In this document: one piece after another, positions 26,543-33,413 of the stretch
Numbering within the stretch: position 1 is the first letter of the stretch
Layout: each line of letters starts with the position of its first letter
Origin: Peptococcaceae bacterium BICA1-8
GTDB lineage: Bacteria; Bacillota; Peptococcia; Peptococcales; BICA1-8
Direction of reading: 5' to 3'
DNA length: 33,721 bases
Assembly (NCBI GenBank): GCA_000802045.1
Contig: JUEF01000157.1
Span: forward strand, 1-33,721
Notes under the pieces: model-generated
What the model was told of the DNA's origin: nothing
What the model saw: only the letters and a program-made list of their open reading frames with translations
Database searches by the model: none
Translations under genes and position numbers: made by a program

Positions 26543-26568
26543 AAAAATCGCCCGGTTGGGCGATTTCT
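26543..26568. terminator. Two-way terminator between glgP and the CBM25-like gene
   Basis: The stem AAATCGCCC, loop GGTT, then GGGCGATTT (26545-26566) is flanked by A-rich sequence on the left and TCTTC on the right. It lies between two convergent genes, directly after glgP and 2 bases from the stop codon of the minus-strand gene. Confidence 0.75.
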
Positions 26569-26904
26569 TCATTGTAGCCTTAAATTCCAGTTTCCACCAT
26601 TATTATTATCCCAATTGTTTGCACTATCATGAAAACAAAAATTTACTTCCCTATGTTCCGGCACAAAGTCACAATACCAACCATTAGAAAACTTTTGCAT
26701 GGGTATATCCTCTAAATCATGCCAGTTATTTTCATAGCCAATATGCAAATAAATCTGGCTAGCTCCACTTTGAGCTAATAAACCATCATAGCTAATTTTT
26801 ACTTCCTCACCCATTTGGGGAATATCTGGCTCGATACTTATACCTTCTGCATCTAAAGGACTAGTATTAATATTACTACTAAAAAGTCCATCCCAAATTG
26901 ACAT
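26569..26904 (-). CDS. Free-standing CBM25-like starch-binding protein
   Basis: A 111-residue protein consisting almost only of one carbohydrate-binding domain. The core GEEVKISYDG, LHIGYENNWHD, the M...SNGWYCDFVPE stretch, NFCFHD and NNWDNNNGGNWNL follow the CBM25/CBM53 starch-binding pattern, with the expected tryptophans for stacking on glucose rings. No signal peptide is seen, so it should bind an intracellular glucan. AAAGGAGG lies 8 bases before the ATG. Such domains are usually attached to enzymes; a separate small one next to glycogen genes suggests a granule-bound or scaffolding protein, but this is inference. Confidence 0.75.
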   Translation of the reverse strand: MSIWDGLFSSNINTSPLDAEGISIEPDIPQMGEEVKISYDGLLAQSGASQIYLHIGYENNWHDLEDIPMQKFSNGWYCDFVPEHREVNFCFHDSANNWDNNNGGNWNLRLQ

Positions 26905-26994
26905 AATAAAACCTCCTTTTTTTGTAGATACATATTTAGTATTTACAAAAAATTATATATAAACAGTAACAATATCTGTAAAGTTTTTTACTTA

Positions 26995-29406
26995 TCAGCT
27001 GTTATGAGTTATTAATCTTTGTATTTTTTCTTTATAGCTTTGGGAAATTTCCTCGGCGGCTTCCATGAAATTACTTTCAGTAATAATATTAACTAAAGGT
27101 TTTTCCGAGTCAGGCAAAATTAATATATCGCCTTTGGCATGCTTAAACTTTGCACCTTCAATACTATCAACACTACCTTCATGGAAATTTTCTAAAAGTG
27201 AGCGAATTATCTTACCTTTAGTTTCCCAGGGGCAGCTAAGTATATCTCTATTTATATAGAATTGAGGCAGATTATTTATAACCCTAGACAAACTTATTTG
27301 TTTTCTATTTAAAAATTCTAACATTTGTAGAACCGCATAAAGCCCATCAAACTCCATAAAAAATTGTTTTTGACCAGGCTTCCCTTGTTTTAACATATTT
27401 TCCATTCGACTACTTAAATCACTTTTGCACCGGAGTACTTTACCACCATATTTCTGGGCTAATCCTTCTAGTATGACAGGTTCATCAATTGAAGCTACTA
27501 GAGTCAGTTCTTTATAATCATTAAAAAGAATGTACGCTATTAAAACTTTTAATTGGTTTGTATCTATTACTTTTCCTTGATCATCATAAACAACTATTTT
27601 TTCAGCCTGTTTATCAAATTGCAATGCTATATTTACTTCATTATTCTCTTTAATAAGAGCGGCAAATTCCTCCTCATTTACCACATCGACAATACATCCA
27701 AATTGCTCCAATAAATTCTTTATACTTTGGGTAAGTCTTTCGGACGGACATGTTAAGATAATTTGAAAATCAAGCATTCCCTTTATTTGATTTTTTAAAT
27801 TTGTAAAATAAAGCTCATAAATACTTTCCAATATCCGTACATTTTTTATTTTTTCACTAGGAACATAACGAAAATCATCAATACTAAACGTATTCTCAAT
27901 TTTTTTCTCTAGCCCCTTGCTAATATTTGCTCCCTGTTCATTTAAAAATGTAATATGTAAAAAATCATCATCGGAACAAAATTGAATATATACACCACCA
28001 TTAAAGTTACCCTTATTTATAGCAAATCTACAAATAGGTAGTGTTGTTTCACCTAAGTCATACACCTGCTGGCCTACTATTTGCAGACCGCTAGTTAAAA
28101 CCTGTTTAACAATCTTCGAAACCACAGTACCATCAGAACTAATTCCTATATTCCCAAAGGAGCTATTAATAATGGAACCAAATGCACTTCCGATTTGTAA
28201 TATTTGTTCCATATTTAAATCCACATTTAACTGCCCATTTATACCATTGTATCCGAAGGGGCTTTTGGAAAATCCAGTTCCCCAAACCAAATTGCCTTTT
28301 AGCACAGTTCCTTCCTCTATTGTTTTACTCGGCCAAATTTTGGACCCTGGTTTTATAATACAATTATCTTTTAAAATAGACTCATGACCGATTATTGCAC
28401 CTTCATAGATAGAAGCACCATTTTTAATATTTACATTAGAGCATAAAACCGCCCCCCGAACAGCCGCCCCTTTCCCAATTTGCACACCATTCCATAGCAC
28501 AGAACGTTTTATGGAGGAATGGTTACTAATTAAACAGTTATTGCCAATAAAACTATGGGCTCCTATAGAGGCATGGGGACCGATATAACAATTATTTCCT
28601 ACAACTAAAGGAGCATTCAATTGAGCACTGGGATGAATGTCTGTATTTTCCCCTACCCAAACCTGAGGTAGATACTCTTTGTATGGCAGATATGTTGAAA
28701 CTTTATCCATTAAAATATCTACATGGGCTTGAAGATAGGCTTGGCAATTCCCGATATCACACCAATAACCTTCCCCGTTAAAGCCATTTAATATTATCCC
28801 TTTATCCATCAATAATGGGAAAAGGTTTTTACTAAAATCATAAAAGGCTTTATCCGGGATATAATTTAAGACCTCAGGCTCTAATATATACATACCGGTA
28901 TTTATTTGATCACTAAATACTTCACCCCAAGAAGGTTTTTCTAAAAACCTAATAATTTCACCGGTCTCTTTTGTAACAACAATACCATAATCTAATGGAT
29001 TTTCTACAGATGTAAGAATTAATGTTACCTGTGACTCCTTATGCTTATGAAATTCTACCGCATTTGAGATATCAATATCTGTTAAACCATCACCACTAAT
29101 GACTAAAAAGGTATCATCTAAAAAAGCTTGGGCATTTTTTATACTGCCGGCTGTACCCAAAGGAGTTTCTTCAATAAAATATTTTAAATTTACGCCATAA
29201 TCTTTCCCATCACCATAGTAATCCATTATATGTGACGCCATATGGGCTAAAGTAACTCCTATATCAGTGATGCCATGTTTTTTTAATAATTCAATAGTAT
29301 GGGTCATAACAGGATTGTTTGCTAAAGATACCATAGGTTTAGGTTTTGCACAGGTAAGAGGCTTTAATCTAGTGCCTTTCCCCCCTGCCATAATTATTGC
29401 TTTCAT
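26995..29406 (-). CDS. Sugar-phosphate nucleotidyltransferase fused to a degenerate phosphomannomutase-like domain
   Basis: An 803-residue fusion. Residues 1-235 are a nucleotidyltransferase with AGGKGTRLKPLT, PKPM, EETPLGTAGS and SGDGLTDID, all intact. Residues about 250-370 form a left-handed beta helix of hexapeptide repeats. The remainder aligns with phosphomannomutase/phosphoglucomutase, but the catalytic TASHNP is replaced around IQFCSDDDF, the metal loop DGDxDR reads DKQAEK, and the phosphate loop RPSGTEP is missing. The mutase half is therefore probably inactive. Family members are labelled mannose-1-phosphate guanylyltransferase; here the glucan context suggests a supply of activated glucose for the GT4 gene, whose stop overlaps this start (ATGA). 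GGGAGG precedes the ATG. The base and sugar specificity is unknown. Confidence 0.85.
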   Translation of the reverse strand: MKAIIMAGGKGTRLKPLTCAKPKPMVSLANNPVMTHTIELLKKHGITDIGVTLAHMASHIMDYYGDGKDYGVNLKYFIEETPLGTAGSIKNAQAFLDDTFLVISGDGLTDIDISNAVEFHKHKESQVTLILTSVENPLDYGIVVTKETGEIIRFLEKPSWGEVFSDQINTGMYILEPEVLNYIPDKAFYDFSKNLFPLLMDKGIILNGFNGEGYWCDIGNCQAYLQAHVDILMDKVSTYLPYKEYLPQVWVGENTDIHPSAQLNAPLVVGNNCYIGPHASIGAHSFIGNNCLISNHSSIKRSVLWNGVQIGKGAAVRGAVLCSNVNIKNGASIYEGAIIGHESILKDNCIIKPGSKIWPSKTIEEGTVLKGNLVWGTGFSKSPFGYNGINGQLNVDLNMEQILQIGSAFGSIINSSFGNIGISSDGTVVSKIVKQVLTSGLQIVGQQVYDLGETTLPICRFAINKGNFNGGVYIQFCSDDDFLHITFLNEQGANISKGLEKKIENTFSIDDFRYVPSEKIKNVRILESIYELYFTNLKNQIKGMLDFQIILTCPSERLTQSIKNLLEQFGCIVDVVNEEEFAALIKENNEVNIALQFDKQAEKIVVYDDQGKVIDTNQLKVLIAYILFNDYKELTLVASIDEPVILEGLAQKYGGKVLRCKSDLSSRMENMLKQGKPGQKQFFMEFDGLYAVLQMLEFLNRKQISLSRVINNLPQFYINRDILSCPWETKGKIIRSLLENFHEGSVDSIEGAKFKHAKGDILILPDSEKPLVNIITESNFMEAAEEISQSYKEKIQRLITHNS

Positions 29407-30653
29407 CCATCATACCTCCCAAATTTTGAATAGTACATGGCTGGATTAGTTAGATCATTTTTAAACCAGGGTGGAACCCACTGGGTAGTTTTGCTTTCCT
29501 CAATAATTTCTTCATATAAATTGAGGGTTTGGACAGCTATCCCATCCCATGAATATTTATTTGCAACATCCTCCAGTGCCCTTTTAACCATCTTAGCTAC
29601 TAATGGATCATCTGTAAAAGTACATATTATTTGGTCTGACAAAGAATCAGCATTTCCAGTAATACATTTTAATCCATTTACTCCATGCTGTACTATTTCA
29701 CTTAATCCTCCCGTATCAGCAACAACCACAGGGCTACCCGCAACCATTCCTTCCAAGGCTACAATTCCGAAAGGCTCATATAAACTGGGAAAAACTATAC
29801 AATCTGCATAGCGATATAATACATCCCGTTCTTCATCATTAATAAAGCCTAAAAAGTTCACTCTGTTTTCTAATCCTTTAGCTCTAACCAGGTCTTTCAG
29901 ACTATTCTCATATGGTCCTTTTCCGGCAATTAAAAGTTTAGTTTTAGGTTCAAATGTTAAAACTCTGGGCATAGCTTCAATTAAAACCTGCACACCTTTT
30001 TCAGGTACTAAACGACCGACAAAGAGCACAATTTTTTCATCTGGGGAAGCATAATCAGTTCTTGGGATTTCTTTTGAAATCTTTATCTTTTTAATATCTA
30101 TACCGTTATTTACTACTTCAACTTTATCCTGAGGTGTCTGAAAGATATTTGCTATTTCACTTTTCATGGCTTCACTGCAGACAAGTACTTTCCATGATTC
30201 ATAAGTTAACCACCACTCTACACTACTAATATACCTTTGTATATCAGTGTGTAGTCCATTATTTCTCCCATATTCTGTCGCGTGAATAGTAGAAACTAAT
30301 GGTAATTGATAAATATGCTTTAAAGTTCTTGCTGCAAAGGCAACTAGCCAGTCATGGGCATGAATAATATCAACTTTTCCCCATTCATTTATTAATTTAA
30401 TGGATTTTTCTAATAAACTGAAATTTAAATGTAGAATTTCAGAAATAAAATCTCTAGAAGGTAAAAAATGTGAGGGTATTGTGTGGACTAAAACTCCCTG
30501 CTCTTCATAGCTGTTTTCTTGGTTTTCTCCTATAGTTACAATATTTACATCAACGGCTTTTTTTGCCAGTGCGCGGTTAAGCCCTGCCACATGTGTTGCT
30601 AACCCGCCTATAGTCCGAGGAGGGTATTCCCAGGTTAGAGTTAATATCTTCAA
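29403..30653 (-). CDS. GT4 glycosyltransferase, candidate glycogen synthase
   Basis: A retaining GT-B enzyme with the N-terminal donor loop WEYPPRTIGGLATHV, IIHAHDW, LFVGRLVPEKGV and the EX7E motif EPFGIVALE. These features resemble GT4 glycogen synthases of thermophiles and archaea, which replace the GT5 GlgA. In a locus with branching enzyme, phosphorylase and MalQ, elongation of an alpha-1,4-glucan is the most likely job; another polysaccharide is possible. The TTG at 30653 was chosen because GGAG lies 8 bases before it; a GTG three codons earlier at 30662 touches that site. The stop overlaps the start of the nucleotidyltransferase gene, so the two are translationally coupled. Confidence 0.85.
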   Translation of the reverse strand: MKILTLTWEYPPRTIGGLATHVAGLNRALAKKAVDVNIVTIGENQENSYEEQGVLVHTIPSHFLPSRDFISEILHLNFSLLEKSIKLINEWGKVDIIHAHDWLVAFAARTLKHIYQLPLVSTIHATEYGRNNGLHTDIQRYISSVEWWLTYESWKVLVCSEAMKSEIANIFQTPQDKVEVVNNGIDIKKIKISKEIPRTDYASPDEKIVLFVGRLVPEKGVQVLIEAMPRVLTFEPKTKLLIAGKGPYENSLKDLVRAKGLENRVNFLGFINDEERDVLYRYADCIVFPSLYEPFGIVALEGMVAGSPVVVADTGGLSEIVQHGVNGLKCITGNADSLSDQIICTFTDDPLVAKMVKRALEDVANKYSWDGIAVQTLNLYEEIIEESKTTQWVPPWFKNDLTNPAMYYSKFGRYDG

Positions 30654-30718
30654 TTTTTTCACTCCATTTATTAATAATACATACCCTTTTATTTTTGACC
30701 TTAGAGAAGTTTTTATTC

Positions 30719-30771
30719 CTATAAATAGAGAGGAGGGAAAATTAATAATTTTCCCTCCTCTCTATTTATAG
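30719..30771. repeat. 25-bp perfect inverted repeat with a 3-base loop
   Basis: Two 25-base arms (30719-30743 and 30747-30771) are exactly complementary and contain a GAGAGGAGGG core. It lies in the 154-base gap between the glutaredoxin-fusion gene and the GT4 gene, both on the minus strand. No T-run follows on either strand, so it is not a standard terminator, although it could still end the trx operon transcript. Confidence 0.75.
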
Positions 30772-30816
30772 CACGCATCTTCAGTATACGCGGTATTACT
30801 GTTTAGTTATTTATAA

Positions 30817-31659
30817 TTAAATGTTTTCAATCTCTGTGAAAACTTGATAAGTCCTAGCCTTTGTCCGATAGGCAAAAACAAGTTTATTAGGTAGAGGGTC
30901 TAGTAATCTAAATTTTGACTCTTGAGCCTCTTTAGGATTAAACATCTTTAGTAAATAATGATTCTTTTTACTACCTGTTCCTTCTTCAATCAGTTTAGCT
31001 GTTTCACCAATTTCTTCAGGTGTTAAAAAGCTAATTGTGCCATCTTCCCTAATAACCGGAACAATAACAGTCTCAATTTTAGACTTAGGAAAGTTAGCTA
31101 CAATCCCTAAACTCGCCTTTACATCATCAATATCAATCTCTTTCTCTGATAATTTACTATATAGCTGCTGGGGGCCTAGAATATTCACTATTAACATATC
31201 AGCTAAATTCTCCCTAAGAACTTGTTGAAGAATAAGGCTGTTTTTACCATTGGTATCTATTTGCAGTTTCAGATTATTACCTTTTAAATAACGTAGGACT
31301 GCTAGATATTCCTCAGTATTATCAGGATTACCACCAGAAACATGGATGCCATCCACCCACTCCTTATGAAGGGTACCCACACTAAAGAATCCATTTAACT
31401 TGGTGCCTGAATGTAAAAAAGCAATTGATGCTCCAATACTCTGACGAATATTCTCCCCATCAGTGATGATAGGAAACTCTATCCCATCGGGTCCACGAAA
31501 AATCCCACTACGATTTGCCTTATAAAAGCTCTGGAATTCTTCCTTTCCCTCAGCCTTCATGTCCCTCTCAGCATAGGTAATACCCCGTTCTTCCATAAAA
31601 CGCTTAACAATTTTACAACGGGTACAACCTGTTGCTGTATAAATTGTGATCTGCACCAT
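30817..31659 (-). CDS. Glutaredoxin domain fused to a radical-SAM-activase-like domain without Fe-S cysteines
   Basis: Residues 1-85 are a glutaredoxin/NrdH-like domain (IYTATGCTRCKIVKRFMEER) with CTRC at 12-15. Residues 90-280 follow the partial barrel of pyruvate formate-lyase or ribonucleotide reductase activases: VDGIHVSGGNP at 102-112, LQIDTNG at 132-138, then LADMLIVNILGPQQLYSKL. The CxxxCxxC cluster site that precedes this part in true radical SAM enzymes is absent; the only two cysteines in the protein are those of the glutaredoxin motif. It is thus unlikely to bind a 4Fe-4S cluster. AAGGGGG lies 6 bases before the ATG. As third gene after trxA and trxB it probably receives electrons from them. 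The function is unknown; the domain reading is mine and fairly confident. Confidence 0.7.
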   Translation of the reverse strand: MVQITIYTATGCTRCKIVKRFMEERGITYAERDMKAEGKEEFQSFYKANRSGIFRGPDGIEFPIITDGENIRQSIGASIAFLHSGTKLNGFFSVGTLHKEWVDGIHVSGGNPDNTEEYLAVLRYLKGNNLKLQIDTNGKNSLILQQVLRENLADMLIVNILGPQQLYSKLSEKEIDIDDVKASLGIVANFPKSKIETVIVPVIREDGTISFLTPEEIGETAKLIEEGTGSKKNHYLLKMFNPKEAQESKFRLLDPLPNKLVFAYRTKARTYQVFTEIENI

Positions 31660-31729
31660 TATTTCCCCCTTTCATCCTTATAATTTACAAGGACTGCAGC
31701 TTCTAAATCATAAAACCTTTTTTTACCAT

Positions 31730-32944
31730 TTATTTTCGCAACTGGGAGCTTATTTTCCCTTCATCAATGACGCAATCTAGTTTTTTTATAATTACACCTT
31801 TATTTAAAACAATAGCTGATGGTGCTTCTTGCACACCATATCTTTCTGCCAACATTTTTTTTCTCGAAATATCCACTCTAATTATTTTATAGTTGTAGCC
31901 ATTTTCACTAACAACCTTTTCTAAAACTGTATTTAAAGCTAAGCTCTCTTCTATTATAGGATTAAAGAATAAGAGTATAACGGGTTGTTCATTTTCAACT
32001 ACAGTCTCTCTAAAATTATTTAACTCTTCTATATACCTTTCAGCTGCAACTGCTGCTGTCGCACCATCACCTGCAGCTGATACAACTTGTCTTAAATATT
32101 TAACTCTGTTGTCACCAACCCCATAAATACCTTCAAGGTTTGTCTCCATTAACTCATTTACTGGAATATATCCTTTTTGATCCATATTTACTCCACTATT
32201 TTGCAAGAAACCAGTGGCTGGGATCATTCCTACAAAAAAGAATACACCTTGACAGACCAACTCAGTACTTTTTCCTGTCTTAATGTTCTTAATTTTGACA
32301 CTCTCAACATTAGAAGCTCCTAATACTTCTTCAATTGTTGAATTCCATATGAATTTCATTTTTTCATTATTAAAGGCTATTTCAGCGCTAAGTTTGTTGC
32401 AATCAAGTATTCCTTCATCATGCAGGACGACAACAGTAACCTTCCTTGCAAATTTAGTAATATACAAGCCTTCTTCAATCGCTTGGTCACCGCTACCAAT
32501 AACAACTACATCTTCACCTTCAAAAAATTCTGCATCACAGGTAGCACAATAGGCAACACCACTACCTCTTAACTTTGTTTCACCAGAAATATTAAGAAGT
32601 CTTGGTTGAGTTCCACAGCCTAGAATAACAGCTTTTGCAGTGAACTCTTTCCCTTTTTTCGTTTTAATTACTTTCTCTTCTTGTGAAAAGTCTACTTCTA
32701 CAACTTCATCCTTAAGAAACTGGGCTCCAAAATTTTCAGCATGCTTTTTGAAATCTGCCATTAATTTAGGGCCACTTGTTTGTCCATATCCGGGATAGTT
32801 TACTATCTCTCTTGTAGTATGAGCCATTCCACCAATTGTCCCTTTATTAATAATTATAGTTTTTAATCTTGCTCTAGCTCCGTAAATAGCCGCAGCTAAC
32901 CCTGCTGGTCCCCCTCCAATTATAACAATGTCGTAATTACTCAC
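31730..32944 (-). CDS. trxB: Thioredoxin-reductase-like flavoprotein with a C-terminal thioredoxin-like domain
   Basis: Residues 1-312 are a low-molecular-weight thioredoxin reductase: FAD motif GGGPAGLAAAIYGARA at 10-25, redox-active CATC at 133-136, second nucleotide motif VVIGSGDQAIEEG, and YGVGDNR at 274-280. The HRRxxxR segment that binds the NADPH 2'-phosphate is absent: the matching strand reads VVLHDEGILD. NADPH may therefore not be the donor; ferredoxin-linked reductases of Clostridia lack this motif. Residues 320-404 form a thioredoxin-like fold (VILLFFNPIIEES, then VDISRKKMLAERYGVQEAPSAIVLNKG) in which the CxxC is lost. The start is GTG at 32944 with AGAGGTG 8 bases upstream. It lies 13 bases after trxA. 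Confidence 0.88.
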   Translation of the reverse strand: MSNYDIVIIGGGPAGLAAAIYGARARLKTIIINKGTIGGMAHTTREIVNYPGYGQTSGPKLMADFKKHAENFGAQFLKDEVVEVDFSQEEKVIKTKKGKEFTAKAVILGCGTQPRLLNISGETKLRGSGVAYCATCDAEFFEGEDVVVIGSGDQAIEEGLYITKFARKVTVVVLHDEGILDCNKLSAEIAFNNEKMKFIWNSTIEEVLGASNVESVKIKNIKTGKSTELVCQGVFFFVGMIPATGFLQNSGVNMDQKGYIPVNELMETNLEGIYGVGDNRVKYLRQVVSAAGDGATAAVAAERYIEELNNFRETVVENEQPVILLFFNPIIEESLALNTVLEKVVSENGYNYKIIRVDISRKKMLAERYGVQEAPSAIVLNKGVIIKKLDCVIDEGKISSQLRK

Positions 32945-32957
32945 CCTTATGCACCTC

Positions 32958-33278
32958 TTATATTAAACAATCAATTTTTTCTTCAATATCATCCTCTTCA
33001 ACATCCCCTGCCAACTTTCCATGAAACTCTCCATCTTTAAAAAATAACAGCTGTGGGACCCCTTTAAGGGAAAACTTTTTAAATAAATCTTTTTCTTCTT
33101 CAACATCTACATAATAAAAAGATAATTTGCCTTCATATTCTTTTGAAATTTCTTCAACCCTTGGTACCACTTCCTGACAAACATGACAGCCTTCTCTAGA
33201 AAATACAACTACACAAGCTTCATTATTTTTAAAAATTGCTTCATCCAATTGGTTAGAATCAACTTTTTGTATTGCCAT
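32958..33278 (-). CDS. trxA: Thioredoxin with atypical CHVC active site
   Basis: A 106-residue thioredoxin. The active site reads SREGCHVCQEV, with Cys31 and Cys34, instead of the usual WCGPC. The cis-proline loop KGVPQLLFFKDG and the strand FYYVDVEEE are present, so the fold is complete. Thioredoxins of amino-acid-fermenting Clostridia, in particular those linked to glycine reductase, also lack the tryptophan and the GP pair. This makes a dedicated partner in the same operon likely, though no glycine reductase gene is in the window. GGAGGG lies 8 bases before the ATG. A group II intron ends 30 bases upstream of the ATG. Confidence 0.9.
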   Translation of the reverse strand: MAIQKVDSNQLDEAIFKNNEACVVVFSREGCHVCQEVVPRVEEISKEYEGKLSFYYVDVEEEKDLFKKFSLKGVPQLLFFKDGEFHGKLAGDVEEDDIEEKIDCLI

Positions 33279-33321
33279 CCCAAAGCCCTCCTATCAACTA
33301 TTAATTCTGTCGAGTAGACAT

Positions 33322-33352
33322 ATCTAAATCTCATCCAACGTAAGAGACTTAT
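33322..33352 (-). ncRNA. Group II intron domain VI
   Basis: AAGTCTC pairs with GAGATTT (one G-U pair) around an 11-base loop. The branch-point adenosine is expected just 3' of the stem, in the AGATATG stretch before the intron end. Position and size fit domain VI. Confidence 0.6.
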
Positions 33353-33365
33353 TATGCCCCTCACA

Positions 33366-33398
33366 GAACCGGACTTGAGGTTTTCCCTCATCCGGCTC
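33366..33398 (-). ncRNA. Group II intron domain V
   Basis: The 33-base hairpin starts GAGCCGGATGAGG, turns on a GAAA-type tetraloop and returns as CCTCAAGTCCGGTTC. It contains the catalytic AGC near the 5' end, the two-base bulge region and the receptor tetraloop typical of domain V. It is followed by the common TGTGAGGGGC linker. Confidence 0.85.
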
Positions 33399-33413
33399 TT
33401 CATCAATACTCAC

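Noticed and set aside
30817-31659. Possible selenoprotein in the trx operon
   Set aside because: Glycine-reductase-type operons often use selenocysteine, but no in-frame TGA interrupts these genes and no SECIS-like hairpin was found.
33209-33406. 65-codon minus-strand reading frame spanning the trxA start
   Set aside because: It covers the intron domains V and VI and the trxA leader; no binding site, and the codons follow RNA structure.
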